Of a stretch of DNA of 64,000 nt, positions 29,517-37,162 are shown piece after piece (positions within the stretch are counted from its first letter, which is position 1; each line of letters begins with the position of its first letter). The translations under genes and the position numbers were made by a program. The notes beneath the pieces were generated by a model that worked only from the letters and a program-made list of their open reading frames with translations, was not told the DNA's origin and did not search any database. The stretch is from contig NZ_JAUSZK010000001.1 in the NCBI RefSeq assembly GCF_030817495.1, positions 5,621,001-5,685,000 of the forward strand. Direction: 5' to 3'. Origin of the DNA: Streptomyces sp. V3I7. GTDB lineage: Bacteria > Actinomycetota > Actinomycetes > Streptomycetales > Streptomycetaceae.

Positions 29517-30557
29517 ATGAGCCGCAATATCCCGATGGATCCCGAACTGGCCCACCGCCTCACCAGACGAGGCATGCTCGGCGTGGCCGCGGGCGCCACC
29601 GCCGCCGCGCTGCTGGGCGCCGCCGCCACCCCCGCCATGGCCACCACCCCGGCCGATGCGGCCGCCGCCCGCCGCAGCCGTCCCGTCCTGCCACCCGGCC
29701 GGCTCGGCATCCAGCTCTACAGCCTGCGGGACAAGGTCGCCTCGCTGGGCTTCGCTCCCGTCTTCGCCGAGCTGGAGAAGTACGGCTACGACGAGGTCGA
29801 GTTCGCGGGGTACACCCAGGGCACGGGTGGCCCGATCAGCCTCGCCCAGCTGAAGCGGCTCGCGCGGGACCACGGCCTCAAGCCCATCGGCAGCCACGTC
29901 GGCTACTCCTCCGACGACCCGAACGCGTACACCTTCGCGCAGAACCTCACCCAGGTCCTCGACGACGCCGAGGCACTCGGCCTCCCGCACATCGGCACCG
30001 CCTCCGGCCCGGGCCGCTACGGGAACACCGTCGACGCCTGGAAGCGCGCCGCCGAGGAGTTCAACACCTACGGCGCGGCGGCCAAGGCACGCGGCATGAA
30101 GTTCTACCAGCACAACCATTCCGACGAGTTCGGCTTCGCCACCGACGACCCCAAGGTCCGTCTCTACGACGTCCTGCTCGCCGAGACCGACCCCGACCTC
30201 GTGTTCCTGGAGATGGACGTCTTCTGGGCCTACGCGGGCCAGTTCCGCTTCTCCAAGCGGCCCGACGGCACGCCCGCGCCCTTCGAGCCGCTCGACTACG
30301 TCCTCGACCAGCCGCACCGCTACCCGCTCTTCCACGTCAAGGACGGCGTGAGCGACCCCTCGAACCAGTTCGGCTACCGCATGGTGGACGTCGGCGACGG
30401 CGACATCGACTACCAGCGCTTCATCTCCGCCGTGTCCCGGCTGCGCGGCGAACGGCCGGCCCACCACTGGCAGGCCGAGCACGACAACCCGACCGAGTCG
30501 TTCACGTTCGCGCGCCGCTCCAGCGCCTACCTGCACGCGCTGCGGGAGACGTGCTGA
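29517..30557 (+). CDS. Tat-exported sugar phosphate isomerase/epimerase-like protein
   Basis: A 346-aa protein with a twin-arginine signal (TRRGMLGVAAGATAAALLG, cleavage near AMA, residue 43) followed by a xylose-isomerase-like TIM barrel: RLGIQLYSLRDKV, YDEVEFAGY, KFYQHNHSDEFG, LVFLEMDVFWAYAGQ (Glu/Asp), YPLFHVKDGV and WQAEHDNPTES (Glu). Tat use fits a protein that folds with its metal inside the cell before export. ATG 29517 follows GAGGAG, 73 nt after eboF. It is probably the last gene of the unit, since a strong terminator follows. It may act with the secreted sugar dehydrogenase and ThuA-DUF1080 protein encoded upstream. Confidence 0.88.
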   Translation: MSRNIPMDPELAHRLTRRGMLGVAAGATAAALLGAAATPAMATTPADAAAARRSRPVLPPGRLGIQLYSLRDKVASLGFAPVFAELEKYGYDEVEFAGYTQGTGGPISLAQLKRLARDHGLKPIGSHVGYSSDDPNAYTFAQNLTQVLDDAEALGLPHIGTASGPGRYGNTVDAWKRAAEEFNTYGAAAKARGMKFYQHNHSDEFGFATDDPKVRLYDVLLAETDPDLVFLEMDVFWAYAGQFRFSKRPDGTPAPFEPLDYVLDQPHRYPLFHVKDGVSDPSNQFGYRMVDVGDGDIDYQRFISAVSRLRGERPAHHWQAEHDNPTESFTFARRSSAYLHALRETC

Positions 30558-30585
30558 CACCGCTTTCCTCGCACACGCCTGAGGA

Positions 30586-30614
30586 GGCCCTCCCCTGCGG
30601 ACCGGGGGAGGGCC
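30586..30614 (+). terminator. Strong terminator at the end of the Ebo/isomerase unit
   Basis: Perfect 10-bp GC stem GGCCCTCCCC/GGGGAGGGCC with a 9-nt loop, 28 bp after the Tat-isomerase stop. It also marks the truncated 3' end of the pseudogene on the other strand. Confidence 0.75.
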
Positions 30615-30906
30615 GAGTCCGGCACGTTCGCCGCGAACTTGATGATCGGCGTCATCATGTCGACGTGCGGCAGGTCCTGCAGCGACCCCATCCTGTGCTG
30701 GGCCAGCGCCCCCTGCCCACCGATCAGCAGCATCGGCGACTCGACCCGGAAGGCGTTGGCCACCCGGTGACCGCACCAGTCGTTCCCGGCCCCGCGGTGA
30801 CGACGGCGCACCCCGGCTTGCTGGTGACACGGGCGTACCCGTCCGCGGCATGGGCGGCGACCTCCTCATGACGTACGGAGATCACGTCCTGGGTGTCGTC
30901 GGGCAT
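30615..30906 (-). pseudogene. Frameshifted remnant of a thiamine-diphosphate enzyme (acetolactate synthase/oxalyl-CoA decarboxylase type)
   Basis: Two minus-strand frames together read as part of the N-terminal ThDP pyrimidine-binding domain: [20 protein letters not shown] (with the catalytic Glu), [11 protein letters not shown], then after a one-base loss at about 30763-30766 [18 protein letters not shown] and LPHVDMMTPIIKFAANVPD. Full-length members have about 550-580 residues; only about 95 remain, cut at the operon terminator on one side and lacking the usual first 40-50 residues on the other. It cannot make a functional enzyme. It lies just left of tRNA-Leu and may be debris from an insertion or deletion event there. 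Confidence 0.85.
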
Positions 30907-30954
30907 GGCGAGGTCCTGTCCCTTCTTAGGGAGAAGCTCGGCCGGTACATATTG

Positions 30955-30978
30955 CATACAGTCGACGAATAGTGTATG
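30955..30978. promoter_or_regulatory. CATACA/TGTATG inverted repeat (relic GntR-type operator)
   Basis: Perfect 6-bp dyad CATACA-N12-TGTATG in an AT-rich patch about 50 bp upstream of the pseudogene start. GntR/FCD repressors use such TGTAT-type sites. It may be the surviving promoter/operator of the decayed ThDP enzyme gene. Confidence 0.4.
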
Positions 30979-31264
30979 AAGCCCGTTATCCCGCATCCGG
31001 TAGATGGTGTCCAGGGGGCGTGCGGGACTACTTTTCGACCAGGGGGCGCCCGGTGGCCGCCGGTCCGAGTGAAGCGCGACGCACACTCCACGCCGTCGCC
31101 TCGGTAGCGACGTGCTCGCGCACGGTGACGGCCCGCGTCCCCGGCCGGATCGGCCCCGTGCAGGGTGCCTCACGGCAGATACGCAGGTGAAAGGCACTCC
31201 GAAACCTTGGTATTGTTGTCCATGTCGCCGCGGGGAACACCCCCGGCAAGGCGGCAGACACCTA

Positions 31265-31349
31265 GTCCGGGTGGCGGAATGGCAGACGCGCTAGCTTGAG
31301 GTGCTAGTGCCCTTTATCGGGCGTGGGGGTTCAAGTCCCCCCTCGGACA
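31265..31349 (+). tRNA. tRNA-Leu (anticodon GAG)
   Basis: An 85-nt class II tRNA without encoded CCA. The acceptor stem pairs GTCCGGG with CTCGGAC (one G-T), discriminator A. The anticodon arm CTAGC-TTGAGGT-GCTAG has GAG at positions 34-36. A long variable arm (TGCCCTTTATCGGGCG) and a GGGGGTTCAAGTCCCCC T-arm follow. It decodes CUC/CUU. The accessory region starts right after its 3' end, so it may be an integration site, although no second copy of the tRNA end was found in the window. Confidence 0.97.
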
Positions 31350-31393
31350 CTTTATTGGGACGTTCACGAGATCGTCCCGAAGCGTTCACGAAT

Positions 31394-31422
31394 TACCGGT
31401 CGAGTCATGTGACTCGCCGGTA
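31394..31422. repeat. Near-perfect hairpin after tRNA-Leu
   Basis: TACCGGTCGAGTCA and TGACTCGCCGGTA pair with one bulged T and a 2-nt loop, about 45 bp after the tRNA. Two copies of CGTTCACGA lie just before it (about 31361 and 31383). It could be the tRNA terminator (followed by TTTCGTCGTTTC on the plus strand) or part of an element end. Confidence 0.55.
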
Positions 31423-31519
31423 TTTCGTCGTTTCTGGGGCCTCGAGCCTCGTGATCGGCTCGATGAGGGGGTGAGGCGGTGGCGGTCCAGGTACTGCGCC
31501 TCTCACCTGCGGAAACAGG

Positions 31520-31560
31520 ACATGCCTGCGCGACGGCTGGTAGCCGTGGCGCAGGCATGT
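31520..31560. repeat. Perfect long hairpin beside the DDE-transposase-like gene
   Basis: A 12-bp perfect stem ACATGCCTGCGC/GCGCAGGCATGT encloses a G-G mismatch and a second perfect 6-bp stem ACGGCT/AGCCGT with a 3-nt loop. It lies 36 bp beyond the 3' end of the transposase-like gene. It probably terminates that operon (minus strand), but its length and symmetry also suit a recombination substrate. Confidence 0.65.
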
Positions 31561-31595
31561 GGGGTTTTCAGGGGGCGGAGCGCGACGGAGGCGCG

Positions 31596-33497
31596 TCACT
31601 CGCGTGGCGGAGGCTCGACCTCCTCGGTCGGAAGCGGTCGCGCCAGGGGCGGGTCGGAGGGCTCACCGGGTTGGGTGACGGCGCTCTGCGTGCCGGCCTT
31701 GCGGGGCTGGATGCCCTGATCGCGGAGGAACCGTCGGATGGCTCTGAGGTTCGCCACGAAGATGATGACGGCATTGAGCAGGGTCTGTGCGACGCGTCCG
31801 TGCGGCAGGCGGAGCTGGGGATTGTCGATGCTGTCGAGGGCGGACTTCTTCAGGTTGCCGTTGCCGCCCTCGTTCTGACTGCGCAGTCCGGACCAGGCCT
31901 CCTGCCACAGAGGGGTGAACAGGGGGTATTTTTGCCGCCACTTGGCCAACACGGTGCCCGGGACGGTGATGCTCTTCCCTCTGCAGATGTCTGGGTGGAC
32001 AGGGGTGTCCCGCTTGGGCCTGGGAATGGTGGGCAGGGCTGCCGGGGTACGGACAGTGGGGGCGTCGAGGTCGACGACGGTGGACGGGCGTGGCTGGGGC
32101 CGGCGGTAGCAGGTGACCGTGGCGTGCGGCCCGAGGGCGGGGCACTGTCGACGTTGATCCCCTGCGGGCCCGTATTCCTTGATCTTGGCCTGGTAGTCCT
32201 TCCGGGATTGGATCAGGTTGAGTGCGTGGGCGCGGTCCTCGTCCGTGCGGCTGTCGATGTATGTGGCGCCCGCAGTGACGAGCGGGGCGGGCATCAGCGG
32301 GCAGTAGAACTCGCCGCCGACCAGCTGCATGCCGCGGAACTCTCCCTGCCGGTCGACCTTGTCGTCGTTGTAGTGCTTCACCGCGTTGAGCCCGAGTTTC
32401 AGCAGCTGCAGATGCAGGTTGTGCGGCTTGGCCTGGGTGATGCCCCGGTCGGCGCAGAACAGGTCTTTGACCAGGCCGCGTTCGAAGGCCGGCTGGATGG
32501 CGCGCAGGGCGGCCGGGCCGGGTTCGGTGCCCGGAGTGTGAAGGATCATGCCGAGGCAGACCGCCGGGTAGGCGCCGGCGAGGTCGCCATGGCCATGGCC
32601 CGGGAACGCGGCCATCATGGCGTAGCGGAACTCTCTCTTCTCCGGCGCCTTGCGCTTCTTCTCCTGTCCCGACTTGGTCTTGCGAGGCACTGGCTTGTTT
32701 GCCGTGCCGCGCCGGGTGCCAGTGTTCGTGGAGGCCGCAGCTTTGCCGCTGGGCCCCGACTTCTTCTGCGTTCCTCCCTTCACGTACATCCCGGCGGTGA
32801 TCTCAAGCGAGGCCCGGTCCTGGTGGTAGTCCGGCTCTTTGCCCCAAACCGGAACCGGAGTGTCGTCGACCGCGATGTGGTCAGGCCACCGAGCGAAGTC
32901 GCCGCGCCGGTAGGAAGCCATCACCGGAGCGAGAATCAGATCCTGGGCGATGGCCTCCAGGTCGCGCACGGTGTCCTGGTTGCCGCGGGCATTCCACTTC
33001 CGTCGGATCTTCTTGGCCTCACTGAGCGACAGCCGCTTGCGGCGGTCGTGCGGTGCAGGGTCGAGGCGCCGGGTTATGGAGGACCAGGACCGGTAGACGC
33101 GCTTCGACGTCGCGTACTGGTGGTGTGCGACGCGGTCGATTTCTTCTCGGGTTGCGCCCTCGCGGATGTGCAGGTCGACGTTGGGGACGTCAAGGAGGGC
33201 TTTGGAGCCTGGAGACAAGGCGAAGAAGAGCGTCTCCCATGCGTCGTTGATGTTCGCGCTCTTGCCCATGTACTGCGACAAGATCAGGCCGATCAGCACT
33301 GTGCGGAACGGGAAGCCCTTCGGGCCTGGCCGGTGCTCGTTGGAGGGAAGGCGTTCCAGTACTCCGCTGTGGCGCACGAGGTCGAAGACCTGCCTCACAA
33401 CGCGGTCGCTGAGGGTACGACCGGGGGCCTGCGGTGCAGGGCGTAAAGCGAGGCCGGTACGCCGGCAGGGTTTGTCCTCTGGGTTCTTCCTGCTCAT
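31596..33497 (-). CDS. DDE-type transposase-like protein (possibly domesticated)
   Basis: A 633-aa protein with an N-terminal helical region (residues about 30-130), a catalytic core with candidate DDE residues D211/D212 (HIAVDDTPVP), D350 (FCADRGIT) and E543 (SQNEGGNGNLKKS), and a basic Lys/Gly insert (about 240-290). The pattern is that of an RNase-H-fold transposase. No terminal inverted repeats or target duplication were found around it, and its start overlaps the recombinase-like gene upstream by 4 nt, so it is not a simple IS element. It could be a domesticated transposase working with that recombinase-like protein. The long hairpin at 31520 follows it. Confidence 0.75.
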   Translation of the reverse strand: MSRKNPEDKPCRRTGLALRPAPQAPGRTLSDRVVRQVFDLVRHSGVLERLPSNEHRPGPKGFPFRTVLIGLILSQYMGKSANINDAWETLFFALSPGSKALLDVPNVDLHIREGATREEIDRVAHHQYATSKRVYRSWSSITRRLDPAPHDRRKRLSLSEAKKIRRKWNARGNQDTVRDLEAIAQDLILAPVMASYRRGDFARWPDHIAVDDTPVPVWGKEPDYHQDRASLEITAGMYVKGGTQKKSGPSGKAAASTNTGTRRGTANKPVPRKTKSGQEKKRKAPEKREFRYAMMAAFPGHGHGDLAGAYPAVCLGMILHTPGTEPGPAALRAIQPAFERGLVKDLFCADRGITQAKPHNLHLQLLKLGLNAVKHYNDDKVDRQGEFRGMQLVGGEFYCPLMPAPLVTAGATYIDSRTDEDRAHALNLIQSRKDYQAKIKEYGPAGDQRRQCPALGPHATVTCYRRPQPRPSTVVDLDAPTVRTPAALPTIPRPKRDTPVHPDICRGKSITVPGTVLAKWRQKYPLFTPLWQEAWSGLRSQNEGGNGNLKKSALDSIDNPQLRLPHGRVAQTLLNAVIIFVANLRAIRRFLRDQGIQPRKAGTQSAVTQPGEPSDPPLARPLPTEEVEPPPRE

Positions 33498-34426
33498 GCC
33501 GCCCCCCGCAACAGATCGGATGCCTCCGCTTCGGGCACGTCGTGGAGGAAGACGAGGTAGCGCGAGAGGCTGTGCAGGGTCCCGAGTCCGGACGCTTTGA
33601 GGATCACCTTCAGCGGAATGCCTGCATTGAGCAGATCGACGAGCCAGGTCGTACGCAGCCGCTGGGTCTGCAGCACTGCACCGTCACAACGGCCGATGAT
33701 CCGCGGGTACTTGGCCAGCCAGTCCGATGCGATGTGCTTGCTGGTGCGGTCCTGCCAGTCCGGCCGGAAGGCGTACGCGTTTGCCGGGATGTGGGCGGCT
33801 TCCGCCAGCAGCAGTTCCTCGTAGGCGTACCGGCATACGACAGTGCGCGGACGGCGCCCGTGCACCTTGACCAGTGCCCGGCCGGTGGGGCCCTCGAGGA
33901 TATCCCGCCCCTGAACGTACACAAGATCCTCAACGGCGAGCCCGCAGCCGACGCCAAGACAGAACAGAAGACAGGCGTTGCGCCGCTGGGCGGGGGTGGG
34001 CAGGCTCTGCGCCCAGATCAGCCAGTAGGCGATTTCCGCCGGCGGGTAGGGGGCCACTGGGGCGGCGGTGGCCTTCAGCCGGATCGGCGGATGCTGTCCG
34101 AGCTGGTCCAGCAGGAGTGCTTCGGAGGCCCGGCGCAACTGGCTGCTGCAGGTTCGGCGGCTGTTGGCGGCCATGTCGCGGCAGCCGACGAGGATGAACC
34201 GTTCGACGGTGCTCTGGTCAAGGATCACCGAGGGGTCGAGCGGGAGGCCCTGGGACTCGACCCAGGCGACCAGCCGTGCGAGCGGAGTCATGACCACGTC
34301 TGGGCCGTAGGGTCCCGCTGCGACGGCCATGAATCCCAGCGAGCGGACGACCGGAGCGATGCGGCGCCACTGGGCGGGCGGCACCGTCTCCGCCTTCGGT
34401 GCGTAGGCCAGCAGGCGATTCGACAC
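33494..34426 (-). CDS. Tyrosine-recombinase-like protein with altered active site
   Basis: A 310-aa protein. The C-terminus follows the phage-integrase layout: QRLRTTWLVDLLNAGIPLKV, then SGLGTLHSLSRYLVFLHDVP, giving candidate Arg258 and Tyr290. The usual HxxR reads QRLR and the second His position is uncertain. The middle (AQRRNACLLFCLGVGCGLAVEDL) matches the Arg-I neighbourhood, but the Arg there is not obvious. It may be a degenerate or specialised recombinase or a DNA-binding relative. GTG 34426 is chosen because GGAGG lies 5 nt upstream; an open extension further upstream runs through a palindromic operator. It is coupled to the DDE protein (4-nt overlap) and divergent from the HTH gene. 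Confidence 0.65.
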   Translation of the reverse strand: MSNRLLAYAPKAETVPPAQWRRIAPVVRSLGFMAVAAGPYGPDVVMTPLARLVAWVESQGLPLDPSVILDQSTVERFILVGCRDMAANSRRTCSSQLRRASEALLLDQLGQHPPIRLKATAAPVAPYPPAEIAYWLIWAQSLPTPAQRRNACLLFCLGVGCGLAVEDLVYVQGRDILEGPTGRALVKVHGRRPRTVVCRYAYEELLLAEAAHIPANAYAFRPDWQDRTSKHIASDWLAKYPRIIGRCDGAVLQTQRLRTTWLVDLLNAGIPLKVILKASGLGTLHSLSRYLVFLHDVPEAEASDLLRGAA

Positions 34427-34456
34427 AGCGACCTCCAGGCGCAAGGCCCATGACAG

Positions 34457-34483
34457 GTGGCCGGTTAACCGGCCACTGGTGTC
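34457..34483. promoter_or_regulatory. Palindromic operator, copy 1 (recombinase/HTH divergent promoter)
   Basis: Perfect 20-bp palindrome GTGGCCGGTTAACCGGCCAC at 34457-34476 followed by TGGTGTC. It sits between the divergent recombinase-like start (34426) and the HTH start (34517). A second copy with two substitutions lies at 37163-37189 in the same orientation. Probably bound by the HTH protein encoded beside it. Confidence 0.7.
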
Positions 34484-34516
34484 AGTGTCGATCACGATCT
34501 GAAGGAACGCATCTTT

Positions 34517-34837
34517 ATGACCGGAGGCCGAGCGCGCACGGCGCCGCCATGGAGCTACGCCGTCGATCCGGAGGAGTGGCCGGATGCCCGGATCGCCGGG
34601 GAGCCCGCCGCGGCGGTGGTCCAGACGATTGCCCGCCGCCTCGCCGCCGCCCTGCGTGAGAGGCCGGAGCTCTCGCTGCGTGCCCTGGCCGCCCAGAGCA
34701 ACGTCGGCAGACAGACCATCGGCGATCTGCTGGCGGGCGCCACCTGGCCGGATGTGCTGACGGTCTGCCGACTGGAGCGCGCCCTGGGCCTGGCGCTCTG
34801 GCCTGGATCGAATGCGACCCAATGTGCTCATGACTGA
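34517..34837 (+). CDS. Helix-turn-helix regulator (XRE-like)
   Basis: A 106-aa protein. The HTH core is at about residues 48-90: LSLRALAAQSNVGRQTIGDL is the helix-turn-helix, followed by LTVCRLERALGLALWP, the usual downstream helix of XRE regulators. A short Pro-rich N-terminus precedes it. GAAGGAA lies 9 nt before ATG 34517. It is divergent from the recombinase/DDE pair, with a 20-bp palindrome in the 90-bp spacer, so it is the likely repressor of that pair and of itself. The second palindrome copy suggests it also controls the Nudix-like gene. Confidence 0.8.
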   Translation: MTGGRARTAPPWSYAVDPEEWPDARIAGEPAAAVVQTIARRLAAALRERPELSLRALAAQSNVGRQTIGDLLAGATWPDVLTVCRLERALGLALWPGSNATQCAHD

Positions 34838-34984
34838 TCCCCAATTGCCTCTTTGAGGTCAGTCGTGCACGCTCAAGTGCGGAATGGCGCAGACGCCCTA
34901 TAGCGCCACCCGTGGGGGCGCTAGAGTGAACGTGCGCGACGGACCGGAACCCTGCTAGGAGAAGCGTCCGTTCGCGTGTTTGGC

Positions 34985-35015
34985 GGCCTCCCTCGACCGC
35001 TAATCGAGGGAGGCC
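34985..35015. terminator. Strong hairpin between HTH and winged-helix genes
   Basis: Perfect 12-bp stem GGCCTCCCTCGA/TCGAGGGAGGCC with a 7-nt loop, followed on the plus strand by TGCTTGTTGGGTT. It lies between the plus-strand HTH gene and the minus-strand winged-helix gene and can end both transcripts. The 145 bp after the HTH stop hold no ORF; a short plus-strand RNA ending here is conceivable but unproven. Confidence 0.75.
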
Positions 35016-35047
35016 TGCTTGTTGGGTTAGGGTCGTTCTCGGGTGGA

Positions 35048-35569
35048 TCAAGCAGCCCGGGATGACAGCACGGCCCGGAACATTCCCGGTGCTACGTTTT
35101 CCACCTCGCCAAGTTGCTTCATACGGTTGAGGGTTTTTCCTACGGATGAGCGGACCGTCGCGTCCGCTCCCGGGCGCACCGCCGCCGCGATATCGGTGAT
35201 GGACATTGCCTCTTGAGCGGCGCACAGGAGTGTGAGGATCGCATCGCGCATGCTTCCGTTACGCGGTGGCCCCAGGGTTCGAGTGCCCATGCCCGGGCGC
35301 GCATCTTCGGACGAAGGATCCTCGTCGGCGACAGAAACTTCAGGCGGACCCTCCCGGGAGGGTTGGGCGGTTCCCGCGTCCTCGCCAGTGTCCGGCGGCT
35401 CTTCGCGGACATCGGTGGATTCGACGCCCTGGCACATCATCGCGTACACAGCTTCCAATGTCGCCAACTCGCCGCGCAGTGAAGTGATCAGCTCCTTCAC
35501 GGCATGCCGGGCCTGGCTGATGTAGACACCCTTGTCTGACGCAGGTGCGCTGGTCCGGTATCCCGCCAT
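35048..35569 (-). CDS. Winged-helix domain protein, function unknown
   Basis: A 173-aa protein. Residues about 10-45 form a helical, perhaps dimerising segment (ARHAVKELITSLRGELATLEAVYAMM). An acidic, Pro/Glu-rich disordered linker (about 50-100) follows, and then a C-terminal winged-helix-like domain (about 105-170: MRDAILTLLCAAQEAMSITDIAAAV, TVRSSVGKTLNRMKQLGEVENV). It probably binds DNA. The start has AGGAG upstream. It lies alone between the HTH and IclR genes in the post-tRNA accessory region. No specific family recognised. Confidence 0.7.
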   Translation of the reverse strand: MAGYRTSAPASDKGVYISQARHAVKELITSLRGELATLEAVYAMMCQGVESTDVREEPPDTGEDAGTAQPSREGPPEVSVADEDPSSEDARPGMGTRTLGPPRNGSMRDAILTLLCAAQEAMSITDIAAAVRPGADATVRSSVGKTLNRMKQLGEVENVAPGMFRAVLSSRAA

Positions 35570-35847
35570 AGCGAACTCCTAAGGAAGGCCGCTGCCAGTG
35601 TAGGGACGGCACACTGTGGCACGCACGCCATTCCTGTGAGGCGCTATCAAACGGTCAGCAGTGCGCTCAAGCACGGCAAGTCCGGTCGGGGTTATCGCAG
35701 GAATCGACCTGTCTTGACGCAGAGTTGGCTCGCCGGGTTCGAGCGATGCCGCACCGGAACTGTGAGACGTGCCATCGCAGAATTCTGACGTGTGGATTCT
35801 GTCGAAGCTCCCGGTCTCCGGGAACGTTTGAGCGTTACGGTTCCTTC

Positions 35848-36615
35848 ATGGTGGATGGCAAGCATCTGTCGGCGACAGAGGCCTTGGCGTCGGTGACGAA
35901 GGCCCTGGATGTTCTCGTCCTGGCGTATGACCGGGGGGAAATCGGTGTTACAGAAACCGCCCGGGAGCTCGGTATCTCACGTTCCACTGCACACCGCATC
36001 CTGGTCACCCTGCAGCGCACGGGTTTCCTGCGTCACGATCCTGGCCAGCACGGATACTCGGCGGGTCCGCAGCTCGTACGCATGGGACTGGCCGCGATCG
36101 CCCAGCTGGACGTCCGACGACAGGCGCGCAGACCTCTGGAGGAGCTCTCCGAGAAGCTGCAGGAGACGGTGTGCCTGTACTCCCTGGATGCGGCCGTCGT
36201 CCGACTACTCGACGGAGTCGAGTGCCGGCATGTCCTGCGCGTCAGCGTTCCGCTCGGACAGGAACTCCCCGCCCACGTCACAGCGGCGGGCAAGGCCCTG
36301 CTCGCACTGCGCGACCCGGCAGATGTACGCGCGACACTCCCGGCCGCGCTCCCTGCTACGGCGGCAGGAAGCATCACTGAGTGGCCGCTGCTTGAGGTGG
36401 AGTTGGAGGAAGTCAGAGTCCGGGGATGGGCGGCAGACCTTGAGGAAAGTGCACACGACCTGCACGGCGTAGGCGTGGCCATCCGCAACCGCATCGGGGA
36501 ACCGCTCGCCGCGATCTCCGTGTACGCACCCGCCGTACGTCTGCGTGAACAGGACATGCCAGCAGTTGCCACGGCCCTGCAGGAGACCGCCACCACGATC
36601 GCCAGGGCAGAGTGA
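35848..36615 (+). CDS. IclR-family transcriptional regulator
   Basis: A 255-aa protein with an N-terminal winged HTH (about 12-70: ALDVLVLAYDRGEIGVTETA, then LGISRSTAHRILVTLQRTGF) and the IclR effector domain (about 85-250: ETVCLYSLDAAVVRLLDGVE, GQELPAHVTAAGKALLALRD, the typical GKA(L/I)LA segment, and VGVAIRNRIGEPLAAISVYA). It binds a small organic ligand and controls catabolic genes. ATG 35848 is chosen; upstream in-frame sequence to 35725 is Cys-rich and lacks similarity. No catabolic operon is adjacent, so its target is unclear. Confidence 0.9.
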   Translation: MVDGKHLSATEALASVTKALDVLVLAYDRGEIGVTETARELGISRSTAHRILVTLQRTGFLRHDPGQHGYSAGPQLVRMGLAAIAQLDVRRQARRPLEELSEKLQETVCLYSLDAAVVRLLDGVECRHVLRVSVPLGQELPAHVTAAGKALLALRDPADVRATLPAALPATAAGSITEWPLLEVELEEVRVRGWAADLEESAHDLHGVGVAIRNRIGEPLAAISVYAPAVRLREQDMPAVATALQETATTIARAE

Positions 36616-36639
36616 CAGCGGGTGCCGAGGTGCCGGGAC

Positions 36640-37146
36640 TCAAGGCCCCAACGTGATCCGCCCGTCCGGGATCCACCCCTCCAGGTATCCCGTCAACAGC
36701 ACATCCACATCTGGCAGATCGCACCGCGTGCACAGCTCCTGCCACTGCTCAGGCCCCGCCCAGCGTGTCGCTCCCCTCCAGGGCAGATGCTCCGGCGCAG
36801 CACCAGCCGCAGCGAGACGAAAGATGAACACGTGTGCCTCTCGACGGCTCCGGCCTATGGGCACAGGCACCTGAGCCCAACGGCATCCTTCAACGGCGCC
36901 CCCGCGCACCGGCATCGCGCCGACCACATCGCGGAGTACGCGCACTGCTGCCTCACGGTAGGGCTCTGTGGCTCGGACGGAGCCTGAAGGGAGCACCCAT
37001 CGGGGACCAGCTCCAGGCAAGTCGTCTGCCACCAGGGCAAGCCGCCCATCCGAGCTCAGCACCGCGACGAACACCACCCGCCGCATCCTGGGAGGCGGCA
37101 CGGCAGGGCGCCCCGAACTCTCGGCAGCGTCCAGGAAAGCAGGCAC
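36640..37146 (-). CDS. Nudix-like hydrolase with degenerate Nudix box
   Basis: A 168-aa protein with the Nudix fold pattern: RRVVFVAVLSSDGRLALVAD, WVLPSGSVRATEPYREAAVRV (Gx5E start of the box), then LRDVVG. The REUXEEXGU core reads RVLRDVVG, so the metal-binding Glu pair is gone. It may therefore bind a nucleotide or ADP-ribose-like ligand without hydrolysing it, or be inactive. GTG 37146 lies 16 bp from the second copy of the palindromic operator (37163-37189), so it probably shares control with the recombinase-like gene. The 3' end converges with the IclR gene. Confidence 0.7.
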   Translation of the reverse strand: MPAFLDAAESSGRPAVPPPRMRRVVFVAVLSSDGRLALVADDLPGAGPRWVLPSGSVRATEPYREAAVRVLRDVVGAMPVRGGAVEGCRWAQVPVPIGRSRREAHVFIFRLAAAGAAPEHLPWRGATRWAGPEQWQELCTRCDLPDVDVLLTGYLEGWIPDGRITLGP

Positions 37147-37162
37147 GGTTCGATCCTGACAT

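Noticed and set aside
30724..31197. 157-codon minus-strand ORF as a real gene
   Set aside because: Only its last part resembles a ThDP enzyme and it breaks at a frameshift; the first part has no similarity or ribosome site.
31479..33446. Long plus-strand open frame opposite the DDE-like gene
   Set aside because: It is a GC-bias shadow with no family pattern; the minus-strand protein has catalytic motifs and a coupled neighbour.
31350..33600. A complete insertion sequence around the DDE-like gene
   Set aside because: No terminal inverted repeats or target-site duplication could be found, and the gene is coupled to the recombinase-like gene.
34838..34984. Small RNA gene ending at the 34985 hairpin
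   Set aside because: No clear promoter or conserved structure besides the terminator; left as a remark on that feature.
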